This document shows, one piece after another, positions 9,578 through 16,800 of a stretch of DNA of 46,125 nt (positions are counted from its first letter, which is position 1; every line of letters begins with the position of its first letter). The position numbers were made by a program, and so were the translations under genes. Origin of the DNA: Candidatus Peribacteraceae bacterium (GTDB lineage: Bacteria > Patescibacteriota > Gracilibacteria > Peribacterales > Peribacteraceae); contig JAQUKV010000013.1 of assembly GCA_028718905.1 (NCBI GenBank), positions 1 to 46,125 of the forward strand. The letters are read 5' to 3'. The notes below the pieces were generated by a model. That model made no database searches, was not told the origin of the DNA, and saw only the letters and a list, made by a program, of their open reading frames with translations.

Positions 9578-10273
9578 TCAGGGTTCTCGAGAGGCGTGTT
9601 CTCTATCGAGCAGGAATGTTTCGCATGTTCCGCCGCAGAATTGCATCACCAGCGCCTGCAGTTCTGCAAGGATTTCTGCAAGAGGATCAGCGGAATCCAG
9701 ACTCTCGATGACAAGGACGGCGTTTACGGTTTCCTGTGTCAGCTTCGTGCGGTCCGCCTCGCGCCAGTTCATCCTGCGGCAGAGAACACCTTCCTGATCT
9801 TTGTATACGAGTTCACCCGCTTCCGGAGGATCATTCTGCGTTTCGCCGAGCGCGATGAAATGTTCTGTGCCGGTTGCCCGGTCGAGCACGATGTCTCCCG
9901 TGCAGCGGTCGAGATCTTCTCCGCCAACCGGAAGGAGATGCCGGAGTGAGAGGACGTTGTAGAGGTCGACGAAGGTGTTGATCGAAGGAAGTGTTCCGCC
10001 CTTCAGCACTCGTTTGGCGAGCGCGAAGTGGGAAGGGTAGTACCGTTTGGGATTACAGCCGAATGCGCGGTGCGCCGCGAAGAATTGCACGATGTGCGGG
10101 GCGTCCTTGAAGGTCTCGTCCGTGTAGCGTGATCGCAATCCGTTCTCGGAATCACGCAGGAGCTGCGCGACTTCAGGATGCGCTTTCTTGTTCTCCGCTC
10201 CGTGCACGAGCAGGATCCCGACGCGGAGCGCAGGCAAAAGATCGGAGACGGAGGGGGAAACAGAGAATTGCAT
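9578..10273 (-). CDS. B3/B4 domain protein (PheT-editing-domain-like)
   Basis: I start at the ATG at 10273 (MQFSVSPS). The open frame runs to 10330 through a palindromic repeat and is not likely coding there. The 231-residue product looks like the stand-alone B3/B4 fold found in the beta subunit of phenylalanyl-tRNA synthetase: PHIVQFFAAHRAFGCNPKRYYPSH, SINTFVDLYNVLSLRHLLPVGGEDLD, then GDIVLDRATGTE and LVYKDQEGVLCRRMNWRE. Stand-alone members are thought to edit or bind aminoacyl-tRNA, but this is poorly established. It converges with the hypothetical gene ending at 9576, leaving 1 nt between them. Confidence 0.8.
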   Translation of the reverse strand: MQFSVSPSVSDLLPALRVGILLVHGAENKKAHPEVAQLLRDSENGLRSRYTDETFKDAPHIVQFFAAHRAFGCNPKRYYPSHFALAKRVLKGGTLPSINTFVDLYNVLSLRHLLPVGGEDLDRCTGDIVLDRATGTEHFIALGETQNDPPEAGELVYKDQEGVLCRRMNWREADRTKLTQETVNAVLVIESLDSADPLAEILAELQALVMQFCGGTCETFLLDREHASREP

Positions 10274-10306
10274 GCTGAAAGCATAGCATGTCTCAACGTG
10301 CAGACC

Positions 10307-10440
10307 CCCCTCTCCCTGCCCCTCTCCCAAGGGGAGAGGGAAGGCTCTGCGTCTTGAAGAAGGTCTGTCTTTATCGAGTCAGGCACGAAAGCATGATTGG
10401 CATCCCCCTCCCCCAGCGGGGGAGGGTTCGGGGAGAGGGG
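10307..10440. repeat. Two CT-rich hairpins between gap and the B3/B4 gene
   Basis: Hairpin 1 is CCCTCTCCC (10320-10328), a 3-nt loop and GGGAGAGGG (10332-10340). Hairpin 2 is CCCTCCCCC (10406-10414), loop AGC and GGGGGAGGG (10418-10426), then a further GGGGAGAGGGGG. They lie downstream of gap and upstream of the B3/B4 gene, both on the minus strand. This C/G-rich inverted repeat type is common between genes in environmental bacteria. No T-tract follows, so they are not typical terminators. Confidence 0.7.
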
Positions 10441-10455
10441 GTCACATTCCAGGCA

Positions 10456-11484
10456 CTACAGCCTCTTCCCGACGTATTCGGCCAGCTCCACAAGCCGGCA
10501 GCTGTACCCCCACTCGTTGTCGTACCACGCGAGGACCTTGGCGAGGGTGCCTGTGGTGAGCGAAGTCGAACCATCGCCGATCACCTGCGTCGAGGGGGTA
10601 TCGACGATGCTCGAGCGGGGATCTTTCTTATAGTCCATGCTCACGAGCGGCCGTTTCTCCGTGCCCAGAATGCCTTTCATTTTTCCGGTGGCCGCTTTTT
10701 CGAACGCGGCGTTGATTTCTTCCGCCGTGGCTTTCTTCTTCAGTACTACCGTGAGATCCGTGAGGCTGACCGTCGGGGTGGGCACGCGCACCGAAATGCC
10801 GTTGAGCTTGCCTTTGAGTTGCGGCAGAACGAGACCCACGGCCTTGGCGGCTCCCGTCGTCGTCGGGATCATGTTGAGGGCGGCGGCCCGGGCGCGCCGA
10901 AGGTCCTTGTGCGCGATATCGAGGATCACCTGATCGTTCGTGTAGCTGTGGATGGTGGTCATGAGGCCAAAGGCGATGCCGAACGAGTCATCCAGAACCT
11001 TGGCCACCGGAGCGAGCGAGTTCGTTGTGCAGGAGGCGTTACTGATGATGTGCATCTTCTTCGCATCGTACGTTCCTTCGTTCACGCCCAGCACGAATGT
11101 CCCGTCGATTTCATCCTTGCCCGGAGCCGAAAGAATCACCTTCTTCGCCCCGGCCTTCAGGTGCAGGGAAGCATCTTCTTTCTTGCAGAACTTGCCGGTG
11201 CATTCGAGGACGACGTCGACCTTGAGCTCCTTGTGTGGGAGTGCGGAGGGATCCTTGGTCTGCGTGACGGTGATTTTCTTCCCTTTGACCGTCAGGACGC
11301 CGTCTGTGCAGGATGCGTCGCAGTCGTAGTGTCCATAGTTACTGTCAAACTCCAGCAGGTGCGCGAGGGTCGCACCGTCGCCCGGATCATTGATGAGCAC
11401 GACGTTCAGGTCAGGATGTTTCTCGAGGATCAGGTGCAGCGCCTGGCGTCCGATCCGTCCGAAACCGTTGATGGCGATGTTCAT
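10456..11484 (-). CDS. gap: Glyceraldehyde-3-phosphate dehydrogenase, NAD type
   Basis: This 342-residue protein has the N-terminal dinucleotide fold (INGFGRIGRQ), the nucleotide-specificity segment LINDPGDG with the acidic residue expected for NAD preference, the catalytic site SNASCTTNSLAP and the C-terminal WYDNEWGYSCRL. It oxidises glyceraldehyde-3-phosphate to 1,3-bisphosphoglycerate in glycolysis. A second, different GAPDH is encoded at 37193-38206, paired with fructose-bisphosphatase. This copy is therefore the likelier glycolytic enzyme, which is inference from cofactor motif and context. Confidence 0.95.
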   Translation of the reverse strand: MNIAINGFGRIGRQALHLILEKHPDLNVVLINDPGDGATLAHLLEFDSNYGHYDCDASCTDGVLTVKGKKITVTQTKDPSALPHKELKVDVVLECTGKFCKKEDASLHLKAGAKKVILSAPGKDEIDGTFVLGVNEGTYDAKKMHIISNASCTTNSLAPVAKVLDDSFGIAFGLMTTIHSYTNDQVILDIAHKDLRRARAAALNMIPTTTGAAKAVGLVLPQLKGKLNGISVRVPTPTVSLTDLTVVLKKKATAEEINAAFEKAATGKMKGILGTEKRPLVSMDYKKDPRSSIVDTPSTQVIGDGSTSLTTGTLAKVLAWYDNEWGYSCRLVELAEYVGKRL

Positions 11485-11495
11485 AGAGAAGAGTG

Positions 11496-11570
11496 GTAAG
11501 ACATAAGATGTAAGACGTAAGCACGAAACTTCTATCCTACGTCTTCTATCTTACATCTTTTCAAAAAACT
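11496..11570. repeat. TAAGAY-rich inverted repeat between nfo and gap
   Basis: Short direct repeats (AAGACATAAGATGTAAGACG at about 11501-11520) face their inverted counterparts TACGTCTTCTATCTTACATC at about 11539-11558, able to form an imperfect hairpin that ends at the endonuclease IV stop. It fills the 66-nt gap between two minus-strand genes and may separate their transcripts. Confidence 0.6.
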
Positions 11571-12384
11571 GCTGCATCAGCAATGTATCCTTCTCCAATA
11601 ATGGTGACTCGCACACCACCACGCCTGCGATTTTGCGTTTCTTGAGCACCTTCAGAAAGTCTTTCCACTTGGCATCGCTCTTCATGAGTGGCAGGTGGTT
11701 GCGTTCGCCTTTCGCTGTGTAGGCGATGCCGGAGTAGTGCATGTGCACGGATTTCAATGCTTTCTTTCCCAAATACTTTTCGTACAGATCGAACATGTCG
11801 TTCCACTCCTTTGTGGAATTGATTTTGCCGTTCTCACGCGCGTGCATGTGGGCCGGGTCCACGCAGGGATAATTGCCGAATTCCTTGCTGATCTTCAAAA
11901 CCTCCTCCAGCGTGCCGAATTGGGATTGTTTGCCCATCGTCTCGTAGGCGAGATTCACATGCGGAAAGAGGGATCGTTTGTGTTGCATGATGTCTGCCGT
12001 GGCTGCACGGACATTCCGGTACACCTTCTCCGGTTCCTGCCCCAAGTTGAACGCGGCATGCACGCAAACCGAGCGGGCTCCGCACAGCTCCGCCATGCTG
12101 AGCGCGTCCAACACCCGTCTCTTGCTCGCGGCCAGCTTGGCGCGGTCGGGCGAGTTCAAGTTTACGAAGTAGGGGGCGTGCACGGTGAGCATGATGTTCA
12201 ATTCCTCCGCCGTTTCGCGGATCTCCGCCATGCGCTCAGGGTTCTTTGGCACGTTCTGCACCCATTCGATCTCCATGGCGGCGATCCCGAGTTTCTTCGC
12301 CCGCTGCAATCCTGCCACGGTGCCGCCCGGTGCGGGAGTGGAGTGCGGTGAGCCTGCGACGGCAAAAAGAAGTTTTGGAATCAT
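11551..12384 (-). CDS. nfo: Endonuclease IV-like AP endonuclease (TIM barrel)
   Basis: The 277-residue protein from the ATG at 12384 shows the AP endonuclease 2 family barrel: VHAPYFVNLNSPD (metal His), SVCVHAAFNLG, YETMGKQSQFGTLEE (Glu), CVDPAHMHAREN (Asp/His), SVHMHYSGI and the final CESPLLEKD. Endonuclease IV is a Zn-dependent enzyme that nicks 5' of abasic sites in base-excision repair. The frame is open to 12399 (TTG start), and GAAGGGAAG before the ATG could serve as a ribosome binding site. It is at the short end of the family (E. coli 285), so an archaeal/CPR-type subfamily is likely. Confidence 0.87.
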   Translation of the reverse strand: MIPKLLFAVAGSPHSTPAPGGTVAGLQRAKKLGIAAMEIEWVQNVPKNPERMAEIRETAEELNIMLTVHAPYFVNLNSPDRAKLAASKRRVLDALSMAELCGARSVCVHAAFNLGQEPEKVYRNVRAATADIMQHKRSLFPHVNLAYETMGKQSQFGTLEEVLKISKEFGNYPCVDPAHMHARENGKINSTKEWNDMFDLYEKYLGKKALKSVHMHYSGIAYTAKGERNHLPLMKSDAKWKDFLKVLKKRKIAGVVVCESPLLEKDTLLMQQFFEKM

Positions 12385-12424
12385 ACTTCTTCCCTTCAAT
12401 GCATTCTACGAGTCGCCCTGCCTG

Positions 12425-12444
12425 CCCCGAGCGAAGTCGAGGGG
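12425..12444. repeat. Dispersed palindrome CCCCGAGCGAAGTCGAGGGG
   Basis: An imperfect inverted repeat, present again without change at 32997-33016 and in variant form at 32604-32623 and 42691-42710. Here it is nested in a longer stem formed by 12411-12428 and 12457-12475. It lies just upstream of nfo. Confidence 0.8.
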
Positions 12445-12484
12445 AGCGGAGTCGAATGGGCGACGGCGAAATGCAGCATCGGCG

Positions 12485-12556
12485 AGCAGTGAGCAGTAAG
12501 CAGTAAGCTTGCGGATATTGCAAGTACAAGGATCTTACTGCGTACTGCGTACTGCG
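12485..12556. repeat. 7-bp tandem repeats facing each other upstream of cca
   Basis: AGCAGTR units (three, 12485-12505) are followed by a small stem CTTGC/GCAAG and three TACTGCG units (12536-12556). The two arrays are near-complementary, so the region can fold into one long stem. The TAATAC box of cca starts right at the end of the array. TACTGCG-type units recur at 25622-25649 before tRNA-Val. Confidence 0.75.
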
Positions 12557-12562
12557 TAATAC
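12557..12562 (+). promoter_or_regulatory. -10 box TAATAC of cca
   Basis: TAATAC ends 7 nt before the ATG at 12570, so transcription would start about at the start codon. There is no Shine-Dalgarno sequence between them. Confidence 0.5.
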
Positions 12563-12569
12563 TATTGTC

Positions 12570-13922
12570 ATGTCTCTCTCCAAAGACATCATCACGAATA
12601 CGCTCGCAACGAAGCAGGGCGAAGTGGCATATCACATCGTGGAAAAACTCACGGATGCCGGTTTCGACACGTGGTGGGTGGGAGGTGCCGTGCGTGACAT
12701 GATCTTGGGCGGATTCCCGCTGGATATCGATATCGCGACCGAAGCTCTGCCCGATCAGGTGCGCAAGATTTTCACGAATACCGTCGGTTCCACCGGCGAG
12801 CAATTTGGCAGCGTGATCGTGCGCATCCGCGGACTCAATATGGAGGTGACGACCTTCCGCGAGGATGATGAAGTTTCCGACGGGCGCCATCCCGAGTCCG
12901 TGGTCTTCGGCAAGAGAACGCAGGATGCCAAGCGGCGCGACATCACCATCAACGCGCTCTATTTCCATCCCATTTCACAAGAGCTCTACGATCCCTTCAA
13001 CGGCGAGGCGGATCTGAAGGAACGGCTCATCCGCTTCATCGGGGAGCCCGGCGTGCGGATCAAGCACGACGCATTGCGGATGCTGCGCGTGATCCGGTTC
13101 CGCGCGCTCTTGAGCGGTCAGTACCATCCGGAGACGTATCGGGCCTTGCAGGAACATGCCCAGGATATCGAGGTGCTCTCCGGCAGCCGGTGCCTCCATG
13201 AGCTCGAGAAAATGCTCACGGGGCCGCACCCCGACCGCGCGTTCGAGGATCTGTGGGAGACCAGGATTCTGCAGTATCTCATCCCGGAGCTCTATGCCTG
13301 CAAGGGGATCGCGCAGCCCAAGGACTATCACCACGAAGGGGACGTGTGGGATCACACCATGATGGCGCTTCGAGCGTTTCTGCCCGAGCACGGTGCGGAT
13401 GTGCGTTTCGCGACTCTCTTTCATGATTGCGGCAAGGCGACGACCTTCCAGACGAAGGAACGGATCCGCTTTGATGAACACGCGCCGGTCTCGGCGGATC
13501 TTTCGGACAACGTACTCCATCGTCTGCAGGCCACCGGACACCGTATCCGCAAGATTCATTGGCTCATCGCCCATCACATGATCATGGGATTCTTCGCGGG
13601 CATGAATGCCGAGCGCAAGTCTCACTGGTATTTTCATCCGTGGTTCCACGAACTTACGGAGCTCTTCTGGCTCGATATCGCCGGCACGGATCCGCAGGAC
13701 TTCTCGCTCTACGGGGAAATCCTGCAGGACTATCACCGGTTCTTGGACGCACACCCCCGTCCGCCCAAGCAGCTTCTCTCAGGCGAGGAGATCATGGAGA
13801 TTCTTGCGCTCGCTCCCGGCGAGAAGGTCGGACAAGTTATTCAGTCTCTGCATGAGGCGCAGATCCGCGGGGAGGTGACGAAGAAGAGCGAGGCACGGGA
13901 GTTCATTCAGAAGATGGTATAG
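12570..13922 (+). CDS. cca: CCA tRNA nucleotidyltransferase / poly(A) polymerase family, with HD domain
   Basis: The 450-residue protein has the class II nucleotidyltransferase head (VGGAVRDMILGGFPLDIDIAT with the catalytic DxD), then EVTTFRED, RRDITINALYF, DPFNGEADLKERLIRFIG, and a neck with the RMLRVIRF motif. An HD phosphohydrolase domain follows (ATLFHDCGKATTF plus downstream His residues). It adds or repairs the 3' CCA of tRNAs. The three tRNAs in this window already encode CCA, so a repair or poly(A) role is possible. It ends shortly before tRNA-Ile. Confidence 0.93.
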   Translation: MSLSKDIITNTLATKQGEVAYHIVEKLTDAGFDTWWVGGAVRDMILGGFPLDIDIATEALPDQVRKIFTNTVGSTGEQFGSVIVRIRGLNMEVTTFREDDEVSDGRHPESVVFGKRTQDAKRRDITINALYFHPISQELYDPFNGEADLKERLIRFIGEPGVRIKHDALRMLRVIRFRALLSGQYHPETYRALQEHAQDIEVLSGSRCLHELEKMLTGPHPDRAFEDLWETRILQYLIPELYACKGIAQPKDYHHEGDVWDHTMMALRAFLPEHGADVRFATLFHDCGKATTFQTKERIRFDEHAPVSADLSDNVLHRLQATGHRIRKIHWLIAHHMIMGFFAGMNAERKSHWYFHPWFHELTELFWLDIAGTDPQDFSLYGEILQDYHRFLDAHPRPPKQLLSGEEIMEILALAPGEKVGQVIQSLHEAQIRGEVTKKSEAREFIQKMV

Positions 13923-14028
13923 TGCGCATCAATCGGGTGAGTCGCTCCCTCCTTCGCTCCTCGCTCCGCTCGGAGCTTCGGAGGGCAGGCAGTTGGTTTC
14001 CGTGGAATTCCGATACTTCACATCACGG

Positions 14029-14043
14029 GCGAGTAGCTCAGCC
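14029..14043 (+). pseudogene. 5' fragment of tRNA-Ile
   Basis: GGGCGAGTAGCTCAG repeats the first 15 nt of the intact tRNA-Ile located 79 nt downstream. After that the sequence turns into a palindromic repeat (14042-14061) and nothing else of the tRNA is recognisable. Confidence 0.7.
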
Positions 14044-14061
14044 CGTTCGGCAAGCTCAGGG
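14042..14061. repeat. Palindrome CCCGTTCGGCAAGCTCAGGG beside the tRNA-Ile fragment
   Basis: An imperfect inverted repeat (CCCG/CTCAGGG arms) of the same general 'CCCTGAGCNNNNCGAAGGG' class as the copies at 32604 and 42691. It begins where the 5' tRNA-Ile fragment ends, paralleling the palindrome found inside the tRNA-Phe remnant. Confidence 0.6.
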
Positions 14062-14107
14062 CTTCGCGCTATACTTCCCTTCGGATATCTTGTGTCACAC
14101 TCGTATT

Positions 14108-14184
14108 GGGCGAGTAGCTCAGTTGGTCAGAGCACGGGACTTATAAGCCCGCGGTCGGTGGTTCAATTCCACCCTCGCCCACCA
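14108..14184 (+). tRNA. tRNA-Ile (UAU)
   Basis: Acceptor GGGCGAG pairs with CTCGCCC (14174-14180), followed by A and an encoded CCA. The D-arm is AGCTCAGTTGGTCAGAGC and the T-arm GGTGGTTCAATTCCACC. The anticodon loop CTTATAA reads TAT, decoding AUA. The last pair of the anticodon stem is A-G, a mismatch next to the loop. The DGR target gene starts 109 nt downstream. Confidence 0.9.
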
Positions 14185-14292
14185 CACTTCCCCACCGCAC
14201 CGTGTTCCCTTCCGCCGCCAGCGACGGGTTTTTCTGACGCTCGACTATACGAACCAGACAGTGCTACTATTCCGACCGTTTCCCGCATCCCC

Positions 14293-15501
14293 ATGTTCCG
14301 CGTCAAATTCATCGCCGCCGTATCCGCGTGTTCGCTCTTCACCGTGTTACTCGTCGGCGTCGTCTACGCCGGTTCGCTCTCACCGTCCGCCTCTCCCGCC
14401 GCGACGTTCTATACGCTCGCCGACATCTACACGCGGCTGACGACGAATGCGACGGCGACCGAGGCCGGCCATGCGTTCGCTCCGTCCGGCGCGCCAGCGG
14501 CTTCGCTCTACACCCTGAAGCAGATCTACGAGGCGATCCCGACGATCGATGCCTCGAAAGTCCTCTCGGGTACCACGTACCTTGGCGTCGCCGGCTCGAT
14601 CTCGTCCCGCACGCTCTCCGCCGCCAATGATACGGTCGCCGCCGGGTACTACGCCGCGACCACGCTCTCCGCCGTTGATTCTGACCTCGCCGCCGGAAAC
14701 ATCAAGAGCAACACGCAGGTCTTCGGCATGACGGGAAGCTACGTCGGCTACCCCGGCACCGGCTGGACGCCGAACGGCAGCGGCGACGGCTCCACGCCCC
14801 TCAACCAGGCCAACTGCGCGGCGGCTTCCGGCTGGTACTGGTTTGAGGACGGCAATGGCGACGGTGACGCGACCGACCCCGAGGACGGCGTCTGCGTGCA
14901 GGGCACGCACCAGGCTGCCGCAGGCAGCTGGAACGGCGACGATTCCGCGACGCAGTACGACAACTCGTACATCGCCGACTACACCTGCAGCGGAAATTTC
15001 CCAAACGGAACTGTCGCCACCTACAGCGGCACCGGCGCGGGCGTGGCCGACACCACGTGGAACGCCGGGGACTGCGCGCTCTGCCAGGCCGACTGCTACG
15101 ACGGCAAGAAGGACCTGCCCGGCCAGGGCGGGTACACCAGGCCGAAGTACGCCAGCGACGGGATCAACGGACCCGTAACCCCGGAAGTGCTCAAGAACTG
15201 GAAAGGGACGAGGCTGCCGGCCAGCAACGACTTCTTCGGGTTCTGCGGGCGCAAGGACGGATTTATCGCGGGGGACAACTACTCCACTTCCTGCTCTTCG
15301 GATGTTCTGTACGGTGGCTACGGCGGCATGGTCGGCAGGACGGGCGAGTGCCTCGATCTCAGTGATAGCGGAGCATGGGAGTGGCTTTCCGAGCAGGGCA
15401 ACTACACTAACGCGCGGCTCGCCGGGAACGCCGCCTGCTCGAACTTCCATTACGGCAGCGTCTACAGCGACCGCAGGTTTCGCGCCGTGTTCCGCCCCTG
15501 A
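14293..15501 (+). CDS. DGR variable (target) protein, secreted, C-type-lectin-like
   Basis: I start at the ATG at 14293, giving a signal peptide (residues 1-26, FIAAVSACSLFTVLLVGVVYA). The open frame goes back to 13993 but runs through the tRNA. The 402-residue protein has two Ala/Thr-rich repeats (FYTLADIYTRL, LYTLKQIYEAI, TIDASKVLSGTTYLGV), a Cys-rich middle (CALCQADCYDGKK) and a C-terminal domain. That domain ends in WEWLSEQ ... RFRAVFRP, typical of the formylglycine-enzyme/C-type-lectin fold displayed by DGRs. The last 40 codons are the variable repeat. The product is probably a surface receptor whose binding loops are rewritten. A TACTAT box lies at 14265-14270. Confidence 0.9.
   Translation: MFRVKFIAAVSACSLFTVLLVGVVYAGSLSPSASPAATFYTLADIYTRLTTNATATEAGHAFAPSGAPAASLYTLKQIYEAIPTIDASKVLSGTTYLGVAGSISSRTLSAANDTVAAGYYAATTLSAVDSDLAAGNIKSNTQVFGMTGSYVGYPGTGWTPNGSGDGSTPLNQANCAAASGWYWFEDGNGDGDATDPEDGVCVQGTHQAAAGSWNGDDSATQYDNSYIADYTCSGNFPNGTVATYSGTGAGVADTTWNAGDCALCQADCYDGKKDLPGQGGYTRPKYASDGINGPVTPEVLKNWKGTRLPASNDFFGFCGRKDGFIAGDNYSTSCSSDVLYGGYGGMVGRTGECLDLSDSGAWEWLSEQGNYTNARLAGNAACSNFHYGSVYSDRRFRAVFRP
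15379..15500 (+). repeat. DGR variable repeat (VR)
   Basis: This 122-nt stretch aligns without gaps to the template repeat at 16679-16800. I count 16 mismatches, and every one is an A in the template (to G, C or T). The other 86 non-A positions are identical. It codes for the last 40 residues of the target protein; 12 codons differ in sequence from the template. The 24-nt invariant 3' end starting at GTTTCG (15477) is the likely initiation-of-homing region. Confidence 0.96.
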
Positions 15502-15546
15502 GGTCGTCTCCTGACGATCTGAGTCTTTGGATGATCTGATGATCTT

Positions 15547-15582
15547 CCCGCGCCTCGGGCGCGGGCCGCGCGAAATTTTTTT
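15547..15582. terminator. GC-rich hairpin and T-tract after the variable repeat
   Basis: CCCGCGCC (15547-15554), loop TCG and GGCGCGGG (15558-15565) make an 8-bp stem. A run of seven T follows about 10 nt later (15576-15582). It could terminate the target-gene transcript. A DNA hairpin just downstream of VR also assists retrohoming in the Bordetella phage DGR, so that role is possible too. Confidence 0.55.
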
Positions 15583-15583
15583 C

Positions 15584-15617
15584 TTGCCTTTCCCTAATGC
15601 GTACGCTACAATGTACG
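15584..15617 (+). promoter_or_regulatory. Promoter and operator of the toxin-antitoxin pair
   Basis: TTGCCT (15584-15589), 17 nt, TACAAT (15607-15612), then 6 nt to the antitoxin ATG at 15619. The inverted repeat CGTAC-N8-GTACG (15600-15617) encloses the -10 box, a likely autoregulatory operator for the antitoxin. The transcript would be leaderless. Confidence 0.75.
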
Positions 15618-15618
15618 T

Positions 15619-15900
15619 ATGAATAAGTGCATCACTGCAACAGAGGCCAGGAAAAGGTTCTATGCCTTGATCGACGCGGCGGAGCATCCGGGCGTGTCCG
15701 TGGTAATCACGCACGAGGGAATTCCCAAGGTCGTCGTGATGTCCTTCGAGGAATTCGAAGGATGGCAGGAGACGATGGAAATCATGGCTGATCCTGAGCT
15801 GGATAAGGAACTCACAGAAGCGGTGAAGGACATGAAGGCCGGGAAGCTCCACAAGGACACTATCAGCCTTGAAGAGGTGAAAAAGAGGCTGAAGCTGTGA
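15619..15900 (+). CDS. Phd/YefM-RelB type antitoxin
   Basis: This 93-residue protein begins with the Phd/YefM DNA-binding fold (TATEARKRFYALIDAAE, then VVITHEGIPKVVVMSFEEFEGWQETMEI) and ends in a charged toxin-binding tail (EEVKKRLKL). It should neutralise the RelE-like toxin encoded 1 nt downstream and repress its own promoter. The pair is inserted between the DGR target gene and avd, an unusual location. It may stabilise the cassette (inference). Confidence 0.88.
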   Translation: MNKCITATEARKRFYALIDAAEHPGVSVVITHEGIPKVVVMSFEEFEGWQETMEIMADPELDKELTEAVKDMKAGKLHKDTISLEEVKKRLKL

Positions 15901-15901
15901 T

Positions 15902-16153
15902 ATGTACGCCCTTGAAGTAAAAACGAAGGCGCAAAAACAGCTGGAGTCGCTCCCAAAGAAAGATCAGCAGCGAGTGCTTGCGGTTTTCGACGTTCTCAGG
16001 GAGAACCCTGCCGCAGGGAAGAAACTGGAAGGAAAGTACAAAGGCTTCCGTTCCCTCCGGGCGTGGCCATACCGCATCATCTATGCCATAGACCACAGCA
16101 TCATCACCGTGACCGTGGTCAAAATAGGACACAGGAAAGACGTGTACAAGTGA
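15902..16153 (+). CDS. RelE/ParE-family toxin
   Basis: This 83-residue protein shows the compact RelE fold: YALEVKTKAQKQLESLPKKDQQRVLAVFDVL, then KKLEGKYKGFRSLRAWPYRIIYAI and VTVVKIGHRKDVY. The Arg/Tyr-rich end (RIIY, GHRKDVY) matches ribosome-dependent mRNA interferases of the RelE type. A gyrase-poisoning ParE cannot be excluded. It starts 1 nt after the antitoxin stop, so the two are coupled. Confidence 0.88.
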   Translation: MYALEVKTKAQKQLESLPKKDQQRVLAVFDVLRENPAAGKKLEGKYKGFRSLRAWPYRIIYAIDHSIITVTVVKIGHRKDVYK

Positions 16154-16158
16154 TGTGG

Positions 16159-16164
16159 TAGTCT
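16159..16164 (+). promoter_or_regulatory. -10 box TAGTCT of avd
   Basis: TAGTCT ends 7 nt before the avd ATG at 16172, fitting the leaderless pattern. It overlaps the 3' side of the toxin gene by only a few bases, so avd may have its own promoter. Confidence 0.4.
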
Positions 16165-16171
16165 ATGGCGC

Positions 16172-16507
16172 ATGTCCCGGTACGCCCACCTGATCATCTT
16201 CCAGAAAGCCTACGACCTTACGCTTCGCTTTTTCCGCGAAACGCACGAATTCCCGCGCGAGCACAAGTTCAGCCTCGGGCAGCAGATGAAGGATGCCTGT
16301 CTGGCGATGCTGGATGCGATCATCGAGGCCAATGCGGCCGTAGACAAGAAACCGGCGCTGGAACGTGCGAGCGCGTGCCTTGAACGGTTGCGTGTGTACA
16401 CGCGCCTCGCGTACGATCTCAAGGTCATCGGCATGAAGAAGTACGAGGTTCTTTCCAAGCACAGCGACGAAATCGGCCGCATGATCGGCGGCTGGATGAA
16501 GTCATGA
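16172..16507 (+). CDS. avd: Avd, DGR accessory variability determinant (four-helix bundle)
   Basis: This 111-residue all-helical protein matches the Avd/23S-intervening-sequence protein family: IIFQKAYDLTLRFFRETHEFPREHKFSLGQQMKDACL, then a helix with IIEANAA, then ERLRVYTRLAYDLK and the end EIGRMIGGWMKS. In the Bordetella phage DGR, Avd forms a basic barrel that binds the reverse transcriptase and template RNA and is essential for mutagenic homing. It lies directly upstream of the template repeat on the same strand. Confidence 0.93.
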   Translation: MSRYAHLIIFQKAYDLTLRFFRETHEFPREHKFSLGQQMKDACLAMLDAIIEANAAVDKKPALERASACLERLRVYTRLAYDLKVIGMKKYEVLSKHSDEIGRMIGGWMKS

Positions 16508-16678
16508 CGGCTGGCCGGAATTCCGCGGGGCATCGCCTTGCGGGAGCGCGCCATTCGTGAGACGACGGTCATCCCCCGTGACGCGCTGCGCCATGGATCT
16601 TCCGTCAGGATGCCGTACCGCGCTCCGGCGCGGATCGGCGTCCGGAGCATCGCCAAGTGGATGGCTTCGACGGGTAGT

Positions 16679-16800
16679 GAGTGGCTTTCCGAGCAGAACA
16701 ACAACAATAACGCGCGGATCGCCGGGAACAACGCCTGCTCGAACTTCAATAACAACAACGTCAACAACGACAACAGGTTTCGCGCCGTGTTCCGCCCCTG
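16679..16800 (+). repeat. DGR template repeat (TR)
   Basis: This is the 122-nt template for the variable repeat 1300 nt upstream. Read in the VR frame it encodes 15 Asn codons (AAC/AAT), including runs NNNNN and NNNN: the usual design, since AAC mutated at its first two adenines can give most amino acids but no stop. It has 36 adenines, of which 16 are changed in the VR. Just past the core, TR has CTGGTCGTCTCCT where VR has CTGAGGTCGTCTCCT, so the 3' flanks differ by two bases. No start codon or SD is associated; it is presumably transcribed with avd. Confidence 0.96.

Noticed and set aside
12485..12556. CRISPR array (short tandem repeats)
   Set aside because: Units are 7 bp with no spacers, and no cas gene occurs in the window.
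14380..15852. 490-codon minus-strand frame over the DGR target
   Set aside because: It is a GC-driven shadow, Val/Gly/Arg-rich without domains; the + strand has the signal peptide, VR and DGR features.
15379..16800. TR/VR as an ordinary direct repeat or gene duplication
   Set aside because: All mismatches fall on template adenines and an RT and Avd are present, which an ordinary repeat does not explain.
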